DNA of 64,000 nucleotides, taken from assembly GCA_023052935.1 (NCBI GenBank), contig CM041293.1:152209474-152273473 (forward strand). Direction: 5' to 3'. The position numbers and the translations under genes were made by a program. Below are positions 1 to 12,104 of this stretch, piece by piece (the first letter of the stretch is position 1; each line of letters opens with the position of its first letter). The notes under the pieces were generated by a model. The model made no database searches, was not told the origin of the DNA, and saw only the letters and a program-made list of their open reading frames with translations. This stretch comes from Piezodorus guildinii (lineage: Eukaryota; Arthropoda; Insecta; Hemiptera; Pentatomidae).

Positions 1-1950
1 CCTATCACTGATATATCGAAAAATCGGGCCAGTTGGGAAAAATGAAACAGAGGGTCTTAATTTATAAAGCCTTGGGCCCAACAAAAGACTTTTTTTTTAA
101 TAAAAAAGTTATATATATTTTTTTAAACCACACCGTTCCTCCTATACCGATCATGGGCCTTACCAATTTAGGCGGATTATCATGCCTATCCTAATTACAT
201 ATTACTCTACCATTAAATAAAATTTTCTTGCTTAATTTATACAATTAGCAATTTATACAATACATTTATTATCATACAATTACCATAGAACACAACATTT
301 TCAGTCGAATGAAAAATTCATTCTGACACTCAATATGTTATGATTAGAAATTACCTCTTTATTTATAACTATACTAAATTTAAAAAACGGTTTAAGAAAT
401 ATAAAACTTTCGCATATCAGAAAACAAATATTAATCAGTTAAATACACTAAACATACAAGAATTATTAACGTGAACAAGTTTTTCAGCTTTAGTAATTCT
501 TAAATATAGATATAGATTTTAAAAAATACTTGTAAAAAATCCCTTTTTAGACATGATTAGATATTAGTGCGACGTACTTACATAAATATAAAAAATAAGT
601 CGAACTAAAATGTTAATTATGTATTGTATTACTTGTTCTGAGTGGATTGTTTTTCTTACTTTAAATGATAAATCCCAAATAAGTTGATGGTGAGCAATAA
701 ACAAAACACTATAAATTAAAAAAATTATATAAAAAAAAAAATATTTAAGTATAATGAAAAGGATGAAAACACCAAGATAATAGTATAATTTTTTTATATT
801 GGTCTATTGCTAAATATTTGGAAATAAAAGGAAAAGTATCTTTTTGTGTTATGCACAGATAAAATTTGTAGGTAAGAAGCACTGAAATGCTTTACAATTG
901 CATTTTTGAACGACATGGAAGTCTTTTTTTCACATAACAATAAGGCTTTCTAAAAAAACAGACATATATTTATTATTTGAAAAAAAAGGGGAGAAAATTG
1001 TATTTCTCAAAAAGCCTTCGTATAATGCACAATTTCAGATTTATCTATCCTTATTTGATTAAATTCTTACATTGTTTTACATTTTAGAAATTAGATGATA
1101 ATTTTTTTGTTGCAAACCACTGATGATTGTTTAAGTGCGGAACGGGACAGTCATACCAGAGGAACGATTCAGATGTAAAAGTGTTTTACGAATGAAAGTT
1201 TGAGAACCGGTATTTCTTGGCGTAATGGTTTAGTTAGGCTGCTGGGAAATTTTCTCATTAAAAGTTTTTCTCGAATAAAGATAAGGCCTATATAGTTTGT
1301 CCATCTTAACGCAGCCTCTAAGGAAAACTTAGAAATCCACTTCCTTGGATCAACAAGCGGCGGTATACATCAGGATGAGAGAGAATTAAACATCAAATGG
1401 AGACATTATTTATCAAAGATTAATTCAGGACGTGATAATATTTAAAATAACGGAGATATCTACCTCATTCATCCTCTACCCTTATTTGTCCTCATCATCC
1501 CTTCGTGTCCTGGTGATTTCAACAATAATCGTCCCGAGTTAAATACGTGGCAAGTAAATGTAGCTAGAAAGTTATTGAAAATCATATATATAATATTAAA
1601 TTCGGTTATAATTTTTGATAATACAATTTTTGTCGAACAAGAAAAAAAAAGTAAACCCTAAAATCCTTCATTTTCTTTATTATTTTATTTTATTTTTTTA
1701 ATTTGACACACGTCACTCTTCAACTATTATGGAAAAAGCGCAAAGGATATAGGAATCGGTACACCGGAAAAATAAAATAATATTTAGATGCGTTAATTTC
1801 TAAGAGGTTTTATAATCATGATCCGGCCATTTATAAAAAAAGAACAAAATCATAGCAAGGTAAATCGAAGTAAAATAAGCAAATCTAGAATTTAATGAAA
1901 AAAAGAATAAAATCTATACAAATCTTTCTTTCATCATTACTCAGAAAAAA
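1..1950. other. AT-rich stretch with no recognised gene
   Basis: I see no coding frame with homology, no tRNA and no clear repeat. The interval 1130-1560 is less AT-rich than its surroundings and could be single-copy DNA, but it holds no long reading frame. Confidence 0.6.
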
Positions 1951-2829
1951 AATCTGGTGCGGGCAACACACGACTTTCACTTACCTCCATTTTTAAAATC
2001 AATGAAAGAATTTTCAAATACAGTTAGAGATAAAAATACGTGAAACTATTAAGGAATTAATCAAATTGAATTTATATAGAAACATGTGTTACGTTAAAAA
2101 ATCTATTATATTATTATCTAAAATAATCAGTTAGTTTTATGTTCATTTCATCACTCTCTATTAACTTTTAAAAGCTTTTGTATGAGATGATATTTTCTAA
2201 AATATTTAGCTTTCCAACGGTATATCATATATGTATATTACTGCTCTTAGGTTCAAAAACTAAAAATTGCATTAAAAAAATATTTTTTCTGTTTTCTCCT
2301 TTAGTTGGGTATCGAATTTATTATTTATTATCCCGTTTTTCATCAGCGTTAACAAGATAATCTAGTAATTAGTTATTGAATCTACAAAATTAAAGGTACT
2401 TTATGGGAAGAAATTCTAAAATATCGGCATTTAAGCCCTGTCAGACCATTTTTTTCTAATAAAACCTACATGATATTAAAGCCCATTAAATTTTACATCG
2501 ATATAGCGAATTTAATCAAAATCGTCGGAACCGTTTTTTAGAAAATCGAAAAAAAATGCATAGTATAAAGTGCCTCTTCTGGTAAGCTCATTTGATGAAA
2601 AAAGTTTTATCACGTCTCGGACGTATAGTTGTCTTAAATATGAAATTTCAGTTTCATAGGACTTACGTTTCCGCCCGGGAGTTACCACACACACACACCA
2701 GAGACCTTTTTATTTGGTTATTTGGACTCAGGGGACCCTAAAACGTGTATTTCCGTTGAAAACTGGAATTCAAAAATTTTCAGATCGCAATACTTCCCCT
2801 TACTATATATAGTAAGTGAAAGTAAAAAT
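1951..2829 (+). mobile_element. Family A repeat, full-length copy
   Basis: This is a reference copy of the window's commonest repeat. It opens with a TCTGGTGCGGGCAACACACG box, followed at once by ACTTTCACTTACCT, and closes near 2815-2829 with GTAAGTGAAAGTAAAAAT, so the two ends form a short inverted repeat. Landmarks repeated in other copies, in order: AGCTTTCCAACGGTATAT, TTTCTCCTTTAGTTGGGTAT, CGGCATTTAAGCCCTGTCAG, CACACACACA, and CTCAGGGGACCCTAAAA. No reading frame longer than about 60 codons is shared between copies, so the family looks non-autonomous. It could be a MITE-like DNA element or a degraded larger element; I do not recognise its class. Confidence 0.75.
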
Positions 2830-3440
2830 GAGATATTTTGAAAGAAACGTAGAATCATGAAATCTATTAAAAAACATATTCATTAAAACTATGACAGGTG
2901 TTATTCTAGACAGGTCAATCAACGCCGTCTTCAAAATTGCAGTTTATAATTTTTTTTTTTTTTTTTTTTTTCGTATGTATTACAGTTTGTCACAATGGAC
3001 AATAATAATATTGCTAAAGGATCCCATTCATAAAATTTTAATAAACAAAAGAAATGTCAAATTACATAAAATGAAACCATCAGTTTATAATTAATGATAA
3101 TTTTAGAAACATAAATTTATTATCTGTGTACTTACCCTAGTGTATTATAAATACGACTTGGTGATTAGCTTGAAAAAAAAATTATTTTTTTTAATATCTT
3201 ATGATTACTAGCTTTCTATAATTTATCAATGTAAGAGGATTATGCTTTAAAAATTCACAATTATATATGACGTATTTTTTAGTTTAATGTTTTTAATTAT
3301 TGTTTTTTTTTTTTTTTTTTTTGAATAGAGTTATGGTGCAATACTAAACCGTTAACTTTGTCTCGCATCTATTCCTTAAACACCCAAAATCCTCAATGTC
3401 CCTTACTTTTTCATGAATAAACTGATCTATAAGGGCAATA
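2830..3440. other. Non-coding interval with two poly-T tracts
   Basis: T runs lie at about 2950-2971 and 3303-3322, which could be tails of old minus-strand retroposons. No gene is visible. Confidence 0.5.
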
Positions 3441-3444
3441 AGTT

Positions 3445-3610
3445 GCTTCCCCTAATTCCGTTTCAACTCTAGCACATTAGTTTCAATCCTTGTTCCTCTT
3501 CGATTCCTGATTATCCTCCAAGGCATCTGAAAAGAAGATGGCCGAGGGATCTTCTTACAAAGAATTATATTCATGAGTACTGCTAGTGAATAATGACATG
3601 TATTTCATAT
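3445..3610 (+). pseudogene. Jockey-like LINE, 3' terminal fragment
   Basis: This stretch matches the last codons and 3' flank of the better-preserved Jockey-like remnant at 16745-17480, including the GATTATCCTCCAA region and the CATGTATTTCAT string downstream. The frame is broken and only about 160 bp remain. The assignment rests on this internal similarity, not on an independent domain. Confidence 0.5.
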
Positions 3611-3852
3611 CGTATTGTGTTCCAATCACAATCACTTGATTTATTTCTTAATACAGTAGTAAATATTAATAAAGATATTTCCACAATGTTTTCATTATTT
3701 TATTTATTTATTTTTTTTTTTTGACGAGGGAGATTAGGTCTCTGTTTGGGCAAAAGATAAAAATTTGAAAAATTACACGCGTAAAAGATCCTAATGATAT
3801 CAAACATCAGTATTAACTTTTACTTTGATATTTAATTGAACGTTATGAAAAA

Positions 3853-4430
3853 AATATGGTGCGAAAAAAAACACGGCTTTCACTTGCCTCCGTTTTTAAA
3901 ATCAATCAGAGAATTTTCTAATATAGTAAGTGATAAAAATGAGTAAAGCTGTTAAACATGTAATTAAATTTCTATTATATGATCCGAAATAATCATCAGT
4001 TAGTTTTATTGGTTTTTCATAATTCTTTATTTACTTTTAAAAGCTTGTGCATAAGATGATATTTTTTCTAAAATATTTAGCTTTCCAACGGTGTATTACA
4101 CATCTATATTACGATGTGTAATACACCGTTGGAAAGCTAAATATTCTTATGTGAAAAAACGAAAAATTACATTAAAACAATATTTTTGCAGTATTCTCCT
4201 TCAGTTAGAGATTGAATTCGTTGAAATTTTATATTTACCTGTTTTTTATCGTTGTTATGAAGATTATATTGTTATTTTTTTAGTATCTACAAAATTAGAG
4301 GTACTTTAGAGAAAGAAATTTTAAAATATCGGCATTTAAGCCCTGTCAGGCTATTTCAATCAGAAGCCTACATCATATTAAAGCCCATCAAATTTTACAT
4401 CGATATAGAGAGTTTAATCAAAATCGATGC
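3853..4430 (+). mobile_element. Family A repeat, 3'-truncated copy
   Basis: The copy starts with a degraded TGGTGCG box and CTTTCACTTGCCTCC. It runs to the TTTAATCAAAATCG landmark, where it stops at the edge of a SINE2 copy. The last third and the 3' terminal repeat are missing. Its middle contains a 33-bp perfect hairpin absent from other copies. Confidence 0.7.
4072..4145. repeat. Perfect 33-bp inverted repeat inside family A
   Basis: Arms 4072-4104 and 4113-4145 are exact reverse complements around the 8-nt loop TATATTAC. Other family A copies carry only the left arm, so the right arm is a local inverted copy that replaced a few bases. Confidence 0.9.
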
Positions 4431-4665
4431 TACAGTGGGAGTCCTAAAATATAATTAGGACTCCCTAATTACGAGTCCTAAATCCTAAGGATAGGGATCT
4501 TTACCGAGTCCCTAACATCGCACAGGCTCGGGACCACCTTTTAACGTCCCCTCCAAAGGACGGCATAACAAAGGATTTTTTACTCCCATTAAAAGATCCT
4601 TGGACCAATAGCGGATGTGAACCCGTGACCTTTGGCATAGGAGGCTGTTATGCCTTTAAAAAAAA
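4431..4665 (-). mobile_element. SINE2, tRNA-derived, older copy
   Basis: On the minus strand the head lies near 4665 and the tail near 4431. A degenerate pol III B box (GGGTTCACATCC-like) is seen near 4615-4630, followed by the family body with GGTCCCGAGCCTGTGCGATGT. The copy aligns with 5213-5455. It abuts a truncated family A copy, so one broke the other. No clear target duplication was found. Confidence 0.6.
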
Positions 4666-5212
4666 AATAATAATCTAAAATAAATTGTTTTGGCAAGAAT
4701 TGCTTGGTGCTTCACATCTCCTAATAATATTCCGCATGTCTTGGAAGAAACGTTGGGAAAATTAAAAGCACACCAAATACCTTCAACAAGTATATTTAAA
4801 TCCTATATTATGATGATTTTATCTCTCTTCTTTTATTTAGTTAAATTTATTTTTGTTTTCAATTGACGTATCATTCTGAATTTCCAGGAGATGCGTGGGG
4901 TTCAATGTCGAAGGCTCAAATGGGCTGGCGAAGTACACCCCTTGTCGTAAGGAAGTTGTGACCTACTATAACGTTAAAGGCCTCAGCAGGAAGTGGTGCC
5001 TTTGTAATATTTTATACGACGCCCTTGTTTATAGGCTTTTTCACGATTTTTCAAAGGAAATACTATAAATAATGGTAGGTGTGTAAAAATTTACTTTTAC
5101 TTTCGTTTTACACATACGGAGCATAAAGTTTGAATAGCAGCAGAAGTGCTTAAATTTAAATTGCTACCAATTTATATGCTCAACATTTAAATTAATTTTT
5201 TTAACTTCACTT
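4666..5212. other. Interval with a possible LINE remnant
   Basis: The segment 4885-5010 is GC-richer and in one frame reads RRLKWAGEV, resembling the C-terminal RRLKWAGHV motif of insect LINE reverse transcriptases, but it is too short and broken to assign. Nothing else is recognised. Confidence 0.3.
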
Positions 5213-5455
5213 TATGCTACTGTGGGAGTCCTAAATTTCGCATATACAGGCTTAATTAGGATAGGGATCTTTAACATGTGCCTGACATCGCACAGGCTCG
5301 GGACCATTTTTTAACGTTCTCTCCGAAGGATGGCTTAACTAAGGATTTTTTTTACTCCTATTAAAAAATCCTAGGGCCACATGCGGGTTTGAACCCGGTA
5401 CCTCTGGTATAGGAGGCTGTTAAGCTAGGCACCCTGCTACATGTAACCCCCGAAT
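5213..5455 (-). mobile_element. SINE2, tRNA-derived, best copy
   Basis: Read on the minus strand, the head near 5455 has an A-box-like TAGCAGGGTGCC and a good B box, GGGTTCAAACCC. The SINE2 body follows (CCTTAGTTAAGCCATCC, GGTCCCGAGCCTGTGCGATG) and ends at CCCACAGTAGCATA. This head is what identifies the family as tRNA-derived. It is not a functional tRNA gene, because no cloverleaf closes. Fragments also occur inside both arms of the large inverted repeat near 54 and 54.9 kb. Confidence 0.65.
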
Positions 5456-7594
5456 CGTATGTTTTAACACATGAAATTACCGTTTTTAGAAAAAAAAAAG
5501 ACAATAAAATTTGTGATAAAATTTAACATATTTTTTCGATAAACTTCTGTGAAAATAATGATCTATGGAAACTGGCTAACCACGTTTTATATCCTAAATA
5601 TGAAAAACATTGAGACTGTGGTAGGATTTCATTCCCAAACTCTTATAACTTATTCAGTATGTATTGATTCGATTCTTTAATTAGAACTACCTTCAATTAA
5701 CGTATGATTAATATTACTCCTGCTACCTGGGTAATAAAATGATTGATTATGTTCTAATATATATTTTTTTTTAATTTGTTCGATAATCGCGTTTCAATAG
5801 TCGCGATTGAAGTTATACAAAGATATAAATTAATAATTAGAGGGAAAAAAAGTTATCAAATATAGGATTACCAAGTATTTATTACTTATGGTAAAATGTT
5901 TGTCTGGGATCAACAGACTACGCATTAAGACTCTTGTAAAGATAAAGATTTTAAATATTGGCCTTTTTAGGTGTAACAATCCAATCGGTTAAAAAAACAT
6001 AATTCCCGATTTCTACCCATACCTTCATACATCCGGGAACAGAAAAAAACCAAAAAAAAACACTTTCATTTGCACAAAACAAACAATTAATTTTATATTT
6101 TTATTTCACCCCACTTTATAATAATCTGATCCATGAAGCTAAAAAATACTCATAATAAACCTGTCTATATATTTTTTAAATATTTTGTATACAAGATAAG
6201 ATGGTCCCCACAGCAATTAATAAAACTTTTTTTTTTTAATATTGTCTACTATTTATTGTAAAACCAATGCTTCCTAAAAGCACGTTTTTAAGAGAAATAA
6301 ATAGAAATAAAATTAATGATAATGGTATAGATAGAGAAATTAAAATATAGTCATAAGCATTAATCAGTTTTAACCAGAAACTAATAGTTAAAGATAGGTA
6401 ATATAATAGAATAATATATCTGTTGATCCCTAGAATATTCTATTATTTTTATGTCGAAAATAAATATTTGATACAGTAAATTTATATAGACTGTTTTATA
6501 TACTCTATAATAAACAATTTTACAAAAGAAAAAAATATCTATTATTTATTTTATTGTCATCATTCATCAACAGTCTAAGATCCAATTAGAGATGGCAGAA
6601 CAAAATTAGTGCATTACATTTGTATAAAAATAATCGAAAATGTATTATGTTATGATAAATAATATTAATATGATTGGAAACTAGTAATGAGTTTTCGATT
6701 GAAATTAGTTTAGCTTATTTTAAAACAATAAATTTTTGAAAAATTAAAAAGATGTTTTCTTCAAATAAATAAAATATATATTCACAAATAATTAAATAAG
6801 CATATATAATTTGTCGAATACTTAATGAATCAATAAAGTTAAAATTATAAATAATCAATTAATCTGCCTGAGTGACGGATTAATAAAACAGATTGAAATT
6901 GGGTGATGGCTAATGTTTAACAATTAACGAAGCACATTTTAGTACGATTATACCCGTAGCAGGGCCCCATTTCGAATAAATTATTTTAGCAAAATCGATT
7001 ACTAATTACAGAGTAGATTGCATTAAATTTACACCGTGACGTAATTGTTAGGGAGATGATCTACTTTTTGACTTTAAACAAAATTCTGACCCAGGCACGA
7101 TTTCTCAACAACGACAACGGAATAAAATATTTTATGAGCAGTAAAAAAACAATGGGAAACGGAATATACAGAAATAATTAAATTAGTGATCAAGAGAATC
7201 TTGTTTTAAAATCTATTAAACATTTCATTGAGCTTAATTTATCAAAAAAATATATAACTGTTATAGTCGTAAAGGAGCAGAATCGAAGAAACCAACTTTA
7301 TGCCTTGTAATAAAAACTGCTCTACAGTGAAGACGAAAAACAAGTTATCCACGGTTCACAAATCAATGCCATCTTCATCCGTCGGCAGTTTAGAGTTTAT
7401 TTTAAGGACACTGTGATATTCAGTCCATTAAATTCCAGTCGTAAAATAGAAGCTTGCAGAGGGTGACACACAACGGATGAGGGCAGTAAGTAAAAAAGTA
7501 GGGTCACTGATCTAGCATTCAGTCCGCACTGAGTCACATCAAGCCTATCAACGGATGATGGTCAGTTAAATAATGTAAGTATTCGTTACAAAAT

Positions 7595-7598
<4 letters not shown>
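5456..7598. other. AT-rich interval, no gene
   Basis: No homologous frame is visible. Positions 7080-7560 are less AT-rich and appear single-copy. A short fragment of repeat G lies at about 6545-6612. Confidence 0.5.
6545..6612 (-). repeat. Repeat G 3' end fragment
   Basis: The string CATCATTCATCAACAGTCTAAG with a following CCAATTA matches the CATCATCCATCAACAGGCC segment inside both arms of the inverted repeat at 54095 and 54815. This suggests a dispersed repeat whose A-rich 3' end lies to the left here. Confidence 0.4.
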
Positions 7599-7648
<50 letters not shown>

Positions 7649-7649
7649 T
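7599..7649. repeat. (TA)n microsatellite
   Basis: About 25 TA units with a short CACA interruption. Confidence 0.95.
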
Positions 7650-7929
7650 ATTGTTGGATCAGTTCTCGACTGTTGATAATTTTAAACGTCTGAATAATAA
7701 TAGTAATAATATAAAATAAAATGAAAACAAATTAACAATAGGTGAAAACCCCAGACTCCTGACGTCTTCTTAAATCCTCCATACCAAGGAATAGGTATCT
7801 TTTTTTCAGTGTTCATTCAAAGTTTGTGGTCTACACATACGTCTATTTAAGATATTTTGTCTAGAATCGTAAGTAAATTTCTAATAATATTTTTAATGTA
7901 AATTCTAATTGAAATATCTATTTCCCAAC

Positions 7930-8104
7930 TATATGAGTATTCATTGTACAATGTATTTTTTTCAATACCTCTAACAATAACATCATATATTAATTATTGC
8001 ATATTAATATTAATGTCCTGTTTTTCTACTGTTAAGGCATGATTATGAGAACAATAAATTCTCGAAACGTCGCATAAATAAAATTAAACCTAAGAACAAT
8101 AGAA

Positions 8105-8139
<35 letters not shown>
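7930..8139 (+). repeat. Repeat F copy 1, with hammerhead-like box
   Basis: About 190 bp ending in (TA)n. It aligns with 39868-41010 and serves as the empty-site version of that copy: here TA at 8002-8003 is uninterrupted, while there a mariner occupies the same TA. Near 8046-8070 a stem (GAGAACAATAAATTCTC) is followed directly by GAAACGTC, as in hammerhead-like boxes of Penelope-type elements. The upstream CUGAUGA is mutated to CTGTTAA in this copy. Confidence 0.65.
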
Positions 8140-8143
<4 letters not shown>

Positions 8144-8267
8144 TATATGTATGTATAAATTTAAGATTCACTTACCTATTATGAGATATATTTACGAAAA
8201 GTTAACTGTTAATACTTTTTCAATAAACTGTAATAATTAAACAAAGAATTATTATTTAAATAATAAA

Positions 8268-8902
8268 AACGTGGTGCGCGCAACACACTACTTATACTTA
8301 CTGCAGAAATTTGTATGCAATAGAAATTATTATCTGCCACAATCACTTAGTTTTATTGGCTTTTTATCACTCTCATACAACTTTTTATATAAAATTAACT
8401 TTTTTTTTTTCTAAAATATTATGTTATCTATCGCTATATTATACATCTATATTATTACTTTTATTTTATTTTTTTTTAAATGGTACCTATAATGTTAAAT
8501 TCAATTTAAAATGTTGGCTGTTTTTTCGTTATGTTGGCAATATAGTTCGTTCAACTTGTATATTTACCCTTTTTTTATCAATGCAAAAAATATTAAATAT
8601 TTTTTTGAGAATCTTTAAGGTTAAACGGCCTTTGATAGAAGATAACATATTTTATTATTAGATTATTCGAATCAGAATGAAACTTAAATCGCATACACGG
8701 TATAAACCTCATTACATTTTATACTAACAGCGAGTTTAATCAAAAATCTTGTGAGCCGTTTCTGAAAAAAATCGTGAAAATGTGCAAAATAGCATGATAT
8801 AAAATGGTTCTTCTGGTTAGCGGAATTCGTCGAAAAATTTGCTAATTGTTAAAAAAACATCTCGGGCATATCCGCTTTTAAAATATAAAATTTCATTTTT
8901 AC
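8268..8902 (+). mobile_element. Family A repeat, interrupted by another A copy
   Basis: The copy starts at GTGGTGCGCGCAACACAC and is degraded. It runs to the TAAAATTTCA landmark, where a minus-strand A copy begins. The rest of this copy was not recognised on the far side. The 116-codon open frame at 8311-8661 is a low-complexity frame within the repeat, not a gene. Confidence 0.6.
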
Positions 8903-10696
8903 TTTCACTTACCTACATATGAAATATATAATATTGGAAACTATTTTTTCGAATTTCAGTTTTCGACTGAAATAAACGTTTTAGGGTCCCTAAGTCCAAA
9001 TAACCAAGTCCCGAAAAAAGGTCAGTGTGCGTGTGTCTATGGTAAGTCTAGTGCAAAAACTAAAAGACGTACGAAACTGAAATTTCATACTTAAGACAAC
9101 TATACGCCTGATAAACTACATCAACTATTTTATCTAAATCAGCTAACCAGAAGGGCCACTTTATACTATGCATTTTGCACTTTTTTACGAATTTCTCAAA
9201 AACGACTGCAACGATTTTGATCAAACTCGCTATATTAATGTAAAATTTAATGGACTTTATTAACATGTAGGTTTCATTTTGATTGAAATAGTCTATCAGG
9301 GTTTAAATGCCGATATTTTAAATTTTCTTCTTCTAAAGTGCCTTTAATTTTGTTGATTTCAAGGAAGCAGGCACATCATCTTGTTAGCAATGATAAATAA
9401 CAGCTAAATATGCAAGTTGAGCAAAATTAATAAACAAACTAAAGGAGAAAAGTGAGAAAATATTGGGTTAATGCAAAATTAATGCAGGTTTTTAGTAGGT
9501 ATTGTAAATACGCCATATCTTTACTTTAACCATATATATTTAATCAAAATAATTTCCATCTGAATCAATGCACTTTTGCCAACGTTCAACAAGCTTTCTT
9601 ATTCCACCAGAAAAAAAATCCGAATCCCTGGACTCAATGAAATCACGAAAAGAATTTTCAATGTCGTCCTGCTTTTGAAAATTTTTCTCCCTCAAAAAGT
9701 TGTCCAGATGCCTGAAAAAGTGGAAGTCTGTAGGAGAGAGGTCAGGTGAATAAGGCGGATGTTGGAGAACTTCGTAGCCCAACTCGTGCAGTCGTCGAAG
9801 CGTTGGTTGTGCAACGTGTGGTCTGGCGTTACTACTGGCACCCACTTGGCCAACTTTTTTACCTTACCAATTGCTTCCAAGTGGCGTACAACTGTGGATT
9901 AGTTCACACCGAGTTCCGCCGCCATTTCTCGTGTGGTTTTGGTTGGGTCTTCTTCCACTTTTGACCTCAGCTGGTCGTTGTCCAGAGCAAGATGACGGCC
10001 CCGACCTTCCTTGTCTTCGAGGTCGAAATCTCCTCTGCGAAACTTCTGGAACCAACGCTGCACCGTGCACTCATTAATAGCCCCCTGACCCCACACTTCA
10101 TTAATATTACGAGCCGTTTGCGCAGCGCTGCGCCCTAATTTAAATTCGTAAAAATAAATTTGACGAAAATCGCACTTTGACATTTTCGATTCAAGACCTT
10201 TGAACACACTGAACAAAACGATTTTACTAAACAAATTCATGGTGAAAGAGAGGGTATTAGATAAGGTTTGTTTTGGTATAATAATGATCAATGTTAGGAT
10301 TAGCTTTGTTTACACAATTGGAATTAAGATATTGCAATAGAGGAAACCTGCATTAATTTCGCATCAGCCCAATATTTTAATGCAATTTTTGTGTTTTTGG
10401 ACACAAGAATAGTAATATAGATGTATAATATACCATTGGATAGCTAAAGATTTTAGAAAAATATTATCTAATACACGGCATTGTAAAAGTTAATGGAAAG
10501 TGATGAAGCTAACTTATTGTTGTAGATAAAAATATAATATATTATTCAATAAAACACATGTTTCTATTGAAATTCAATTGAAATAATTATTTAATAAAGA
10601 TTTGTTTTATCTCTAAATGTATTTAAAGATTCTTAAATTTATTTTAACAACGGAGGTAAGTGAAAGTTGAATGTTGAACGCACCAGATATTTATAT
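8903..10696 (-). mobile_element. Family A repeat, full-length, split by mariner
   Basis: The 3' end lies at the left (TTTTTACTTTCACTTACC near 8903) and the 5' box at the right (GGAGGTAAGTGAAAGTTG then CGCACCAGAT near 10690). Removing the 910-bp mariner and its duplicated TA leaves about 880 bp, the full family length, so the copy was complete before the mariner landed. Confidence 0.75.
9463..10372 (-). mobile_element. Internally deleted mariner, copy 1
   Basis: A non-autonomous cecropia-type mariner bounded by duplicated TA at 9461-9462 and 10373-10374. The terminal inverted repeats are about 28 bp (TTGGGTTAATGCAAAATTAA at left). The coding strand is minus. The frame starts near residue MSKCDFRQ, encodes the paired helix-turn-helix region, then meets a TAA where the longer copy has CAA. 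About 380 bp between the WVP motif and the NARP motif are missing, removing the first catalytic Asp and the HD of the second. The C-terminal part to NYFD is intact, unlike in the longer copy at 13257. It cannot make transposase, but the intact ends could be moved in trans. Confidence 0.9.
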
Positions 10697-11737
10697 TACT
10701 TAGCTATACTATCAAGACTATTAGACTTTTTGAAAATAATCTAACAAAAATATTTTTATTTATTTCTCCTGTAGTTGTTTGAGAGCCCCTACTCATTATT
10801 TATTTATATTATTACATTTTTTTAAAGTATTGAATCCATCTGCGTTAGTTTAAATATTTTCGAAAATAAAGTATAGTGGTATTTTGAACTAATTGTAAGT
10901 ATATTACATATAAATCAACTAATTGAAGGATACTTCATTTTAAAAAAATCCATACATGTTGATTTAAACTATTGACAAAATTCAACTAGTTCAGATATGG
11001 AAATCATCTTCTTTTTTTTTATAACCTTTCTCATAGCACGGTACAAACATATCAGAGGATCTAATAACTTGATCAGAATTTGTAACGTGGTCTTTTTATG
11101 TCAAGTCGGAAACCTTAAGGTTTGGATTAACGCAGTCTATGAAACCTCACGGAAGGGCGGGTGCCTTGGTTACTGAGGTCTCCCGCTAAAACCTCACGCA
11201 CCCTTAAAGCTGTAATATAGGGCCCAATTTGTCACAGGCTCTGAAGTCGAAGAAAGATCTCTGGATTCACACTAATTTACAAAGTAACTAAATGCTTGAC
11301 TGGTGAGATGTCTAAATTATCCGTGTTGCGATCAAGAAATGAATACAATTTTTGTAATTTTGATTTTTTTAAGTGAAAACTTCTTTAAGCGCGATATGTG
11401 ATTTTTTGCAGAGGTAAAAGCTTTGATTTCGTAACCACGGTCACGTTACCAACATGTTCTAAACTGTCTCATGCGCTCTGTGTATTAGAGATAGAATAAC
11501 GGATATCAATTTCCGTGAACGTTATCGATACGAGTCTAATATTGGTACAAAAATATGGATATTTATAATACTCTATTTTAGTATTTAATTGAAATCAGTA
11601 GCAGATGAATGAGTGAAGATATGGAAGATAAACTATGTCTTAAGAATTACCTCTTACTGGGTATAAAGTTAATATAATGAATATCTTAATTCTCTTGACT
11701 CTAAAATATCAATATTTGTAAATATTATTAAAACATT
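10697..11737. other. Interval without recognised gene
   Basis: Positions 10730-10880 faintly resemble the family A interior (a TTTCTCCTGTAGTTG string), but the match is too weak to call. Positions 11090-11240 are GC-richer and unassigned. Confidence 0.45.
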
Positions 11738-11748
11738 ACTTTGAATGA

Positions 11749-12093
11749 GCGGCGTGGTCTAGTGGATAGAGCACTAGTCTGCTGTGCTCCGGGTCCTGGG
11801 TTCGAATCACGCCTGTGGCAGAATATTATTTATTCTGTTAATTCAGTCAGGGCGACCCTAGGGTATGGAGACCCTCCTGGGGCAGACCCAGCCTCTATAA
11901 AGTAGGTACCCAAATTAATTGGGGAAAAACCTGGCGGCTGAGCGTGATTAAGGCCTAATCACCTCATTGCACTGCCGTTGGCCTAGAAACAGTACGAATC
12001 TCTATATATACTGAGTCCAAGACCCTTCATGGGTTGTAGTAGTACAGGTGTTTTTTTTTTTTTTTTTTTTTTTTTGTTTTTTTGTTTTTTTTT
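11749..12093 (+). mobile_element. SINE1, tRNA-derived with T-rich tail
   Basis: A complete 345-bp SINE flanked by an 11-bp target duplication, ACTTTGAATGA, at 11738-11748 and 12094-12104. The head carries a pol III A box (TGGTCTAGTGGATA) and B box (GGTTCGAATCA) with the usual spacing. The body contains CCTCCTGGGGCAGACCC and CCTGGCGGCTGAGCGTG. The 3' end is ACAGGTG followed by about 43 nt of nearly pure T, unusual because most tRNA-SINEs end in A-rich or short simple repeats. The clean duplication shows retroposition. Confidence 0.9.
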
Positions 12094-12104
12094 ACTTTGA
12101 ATGA

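Noticed and set aside
4885..5010. LINE C-terminal fragment (RRLKWAGEV)
   Set aside because: Only about nine suggestive residues; no second motif in frame.
8311..8661. 116-codon open frame rich in Phe, Tyr and Leu
   Set aside because: Low-complexity frame in a degraded family A copy, not conserved in other copies.
10730..10880. Another family A fragment
   Set aside because: One landmark-like string only; the rest does not align by eye.
11749..11825. tRNA gene call
   Set aside because: The pol III A and B boxes belong to the head of SINE1: the copy has a target duplication and a SINE body, and the arms do not close a cloverleaf. The same applies to the heads near 5455, 45735, 52650, 54480, 56555, 61664 and 63870.
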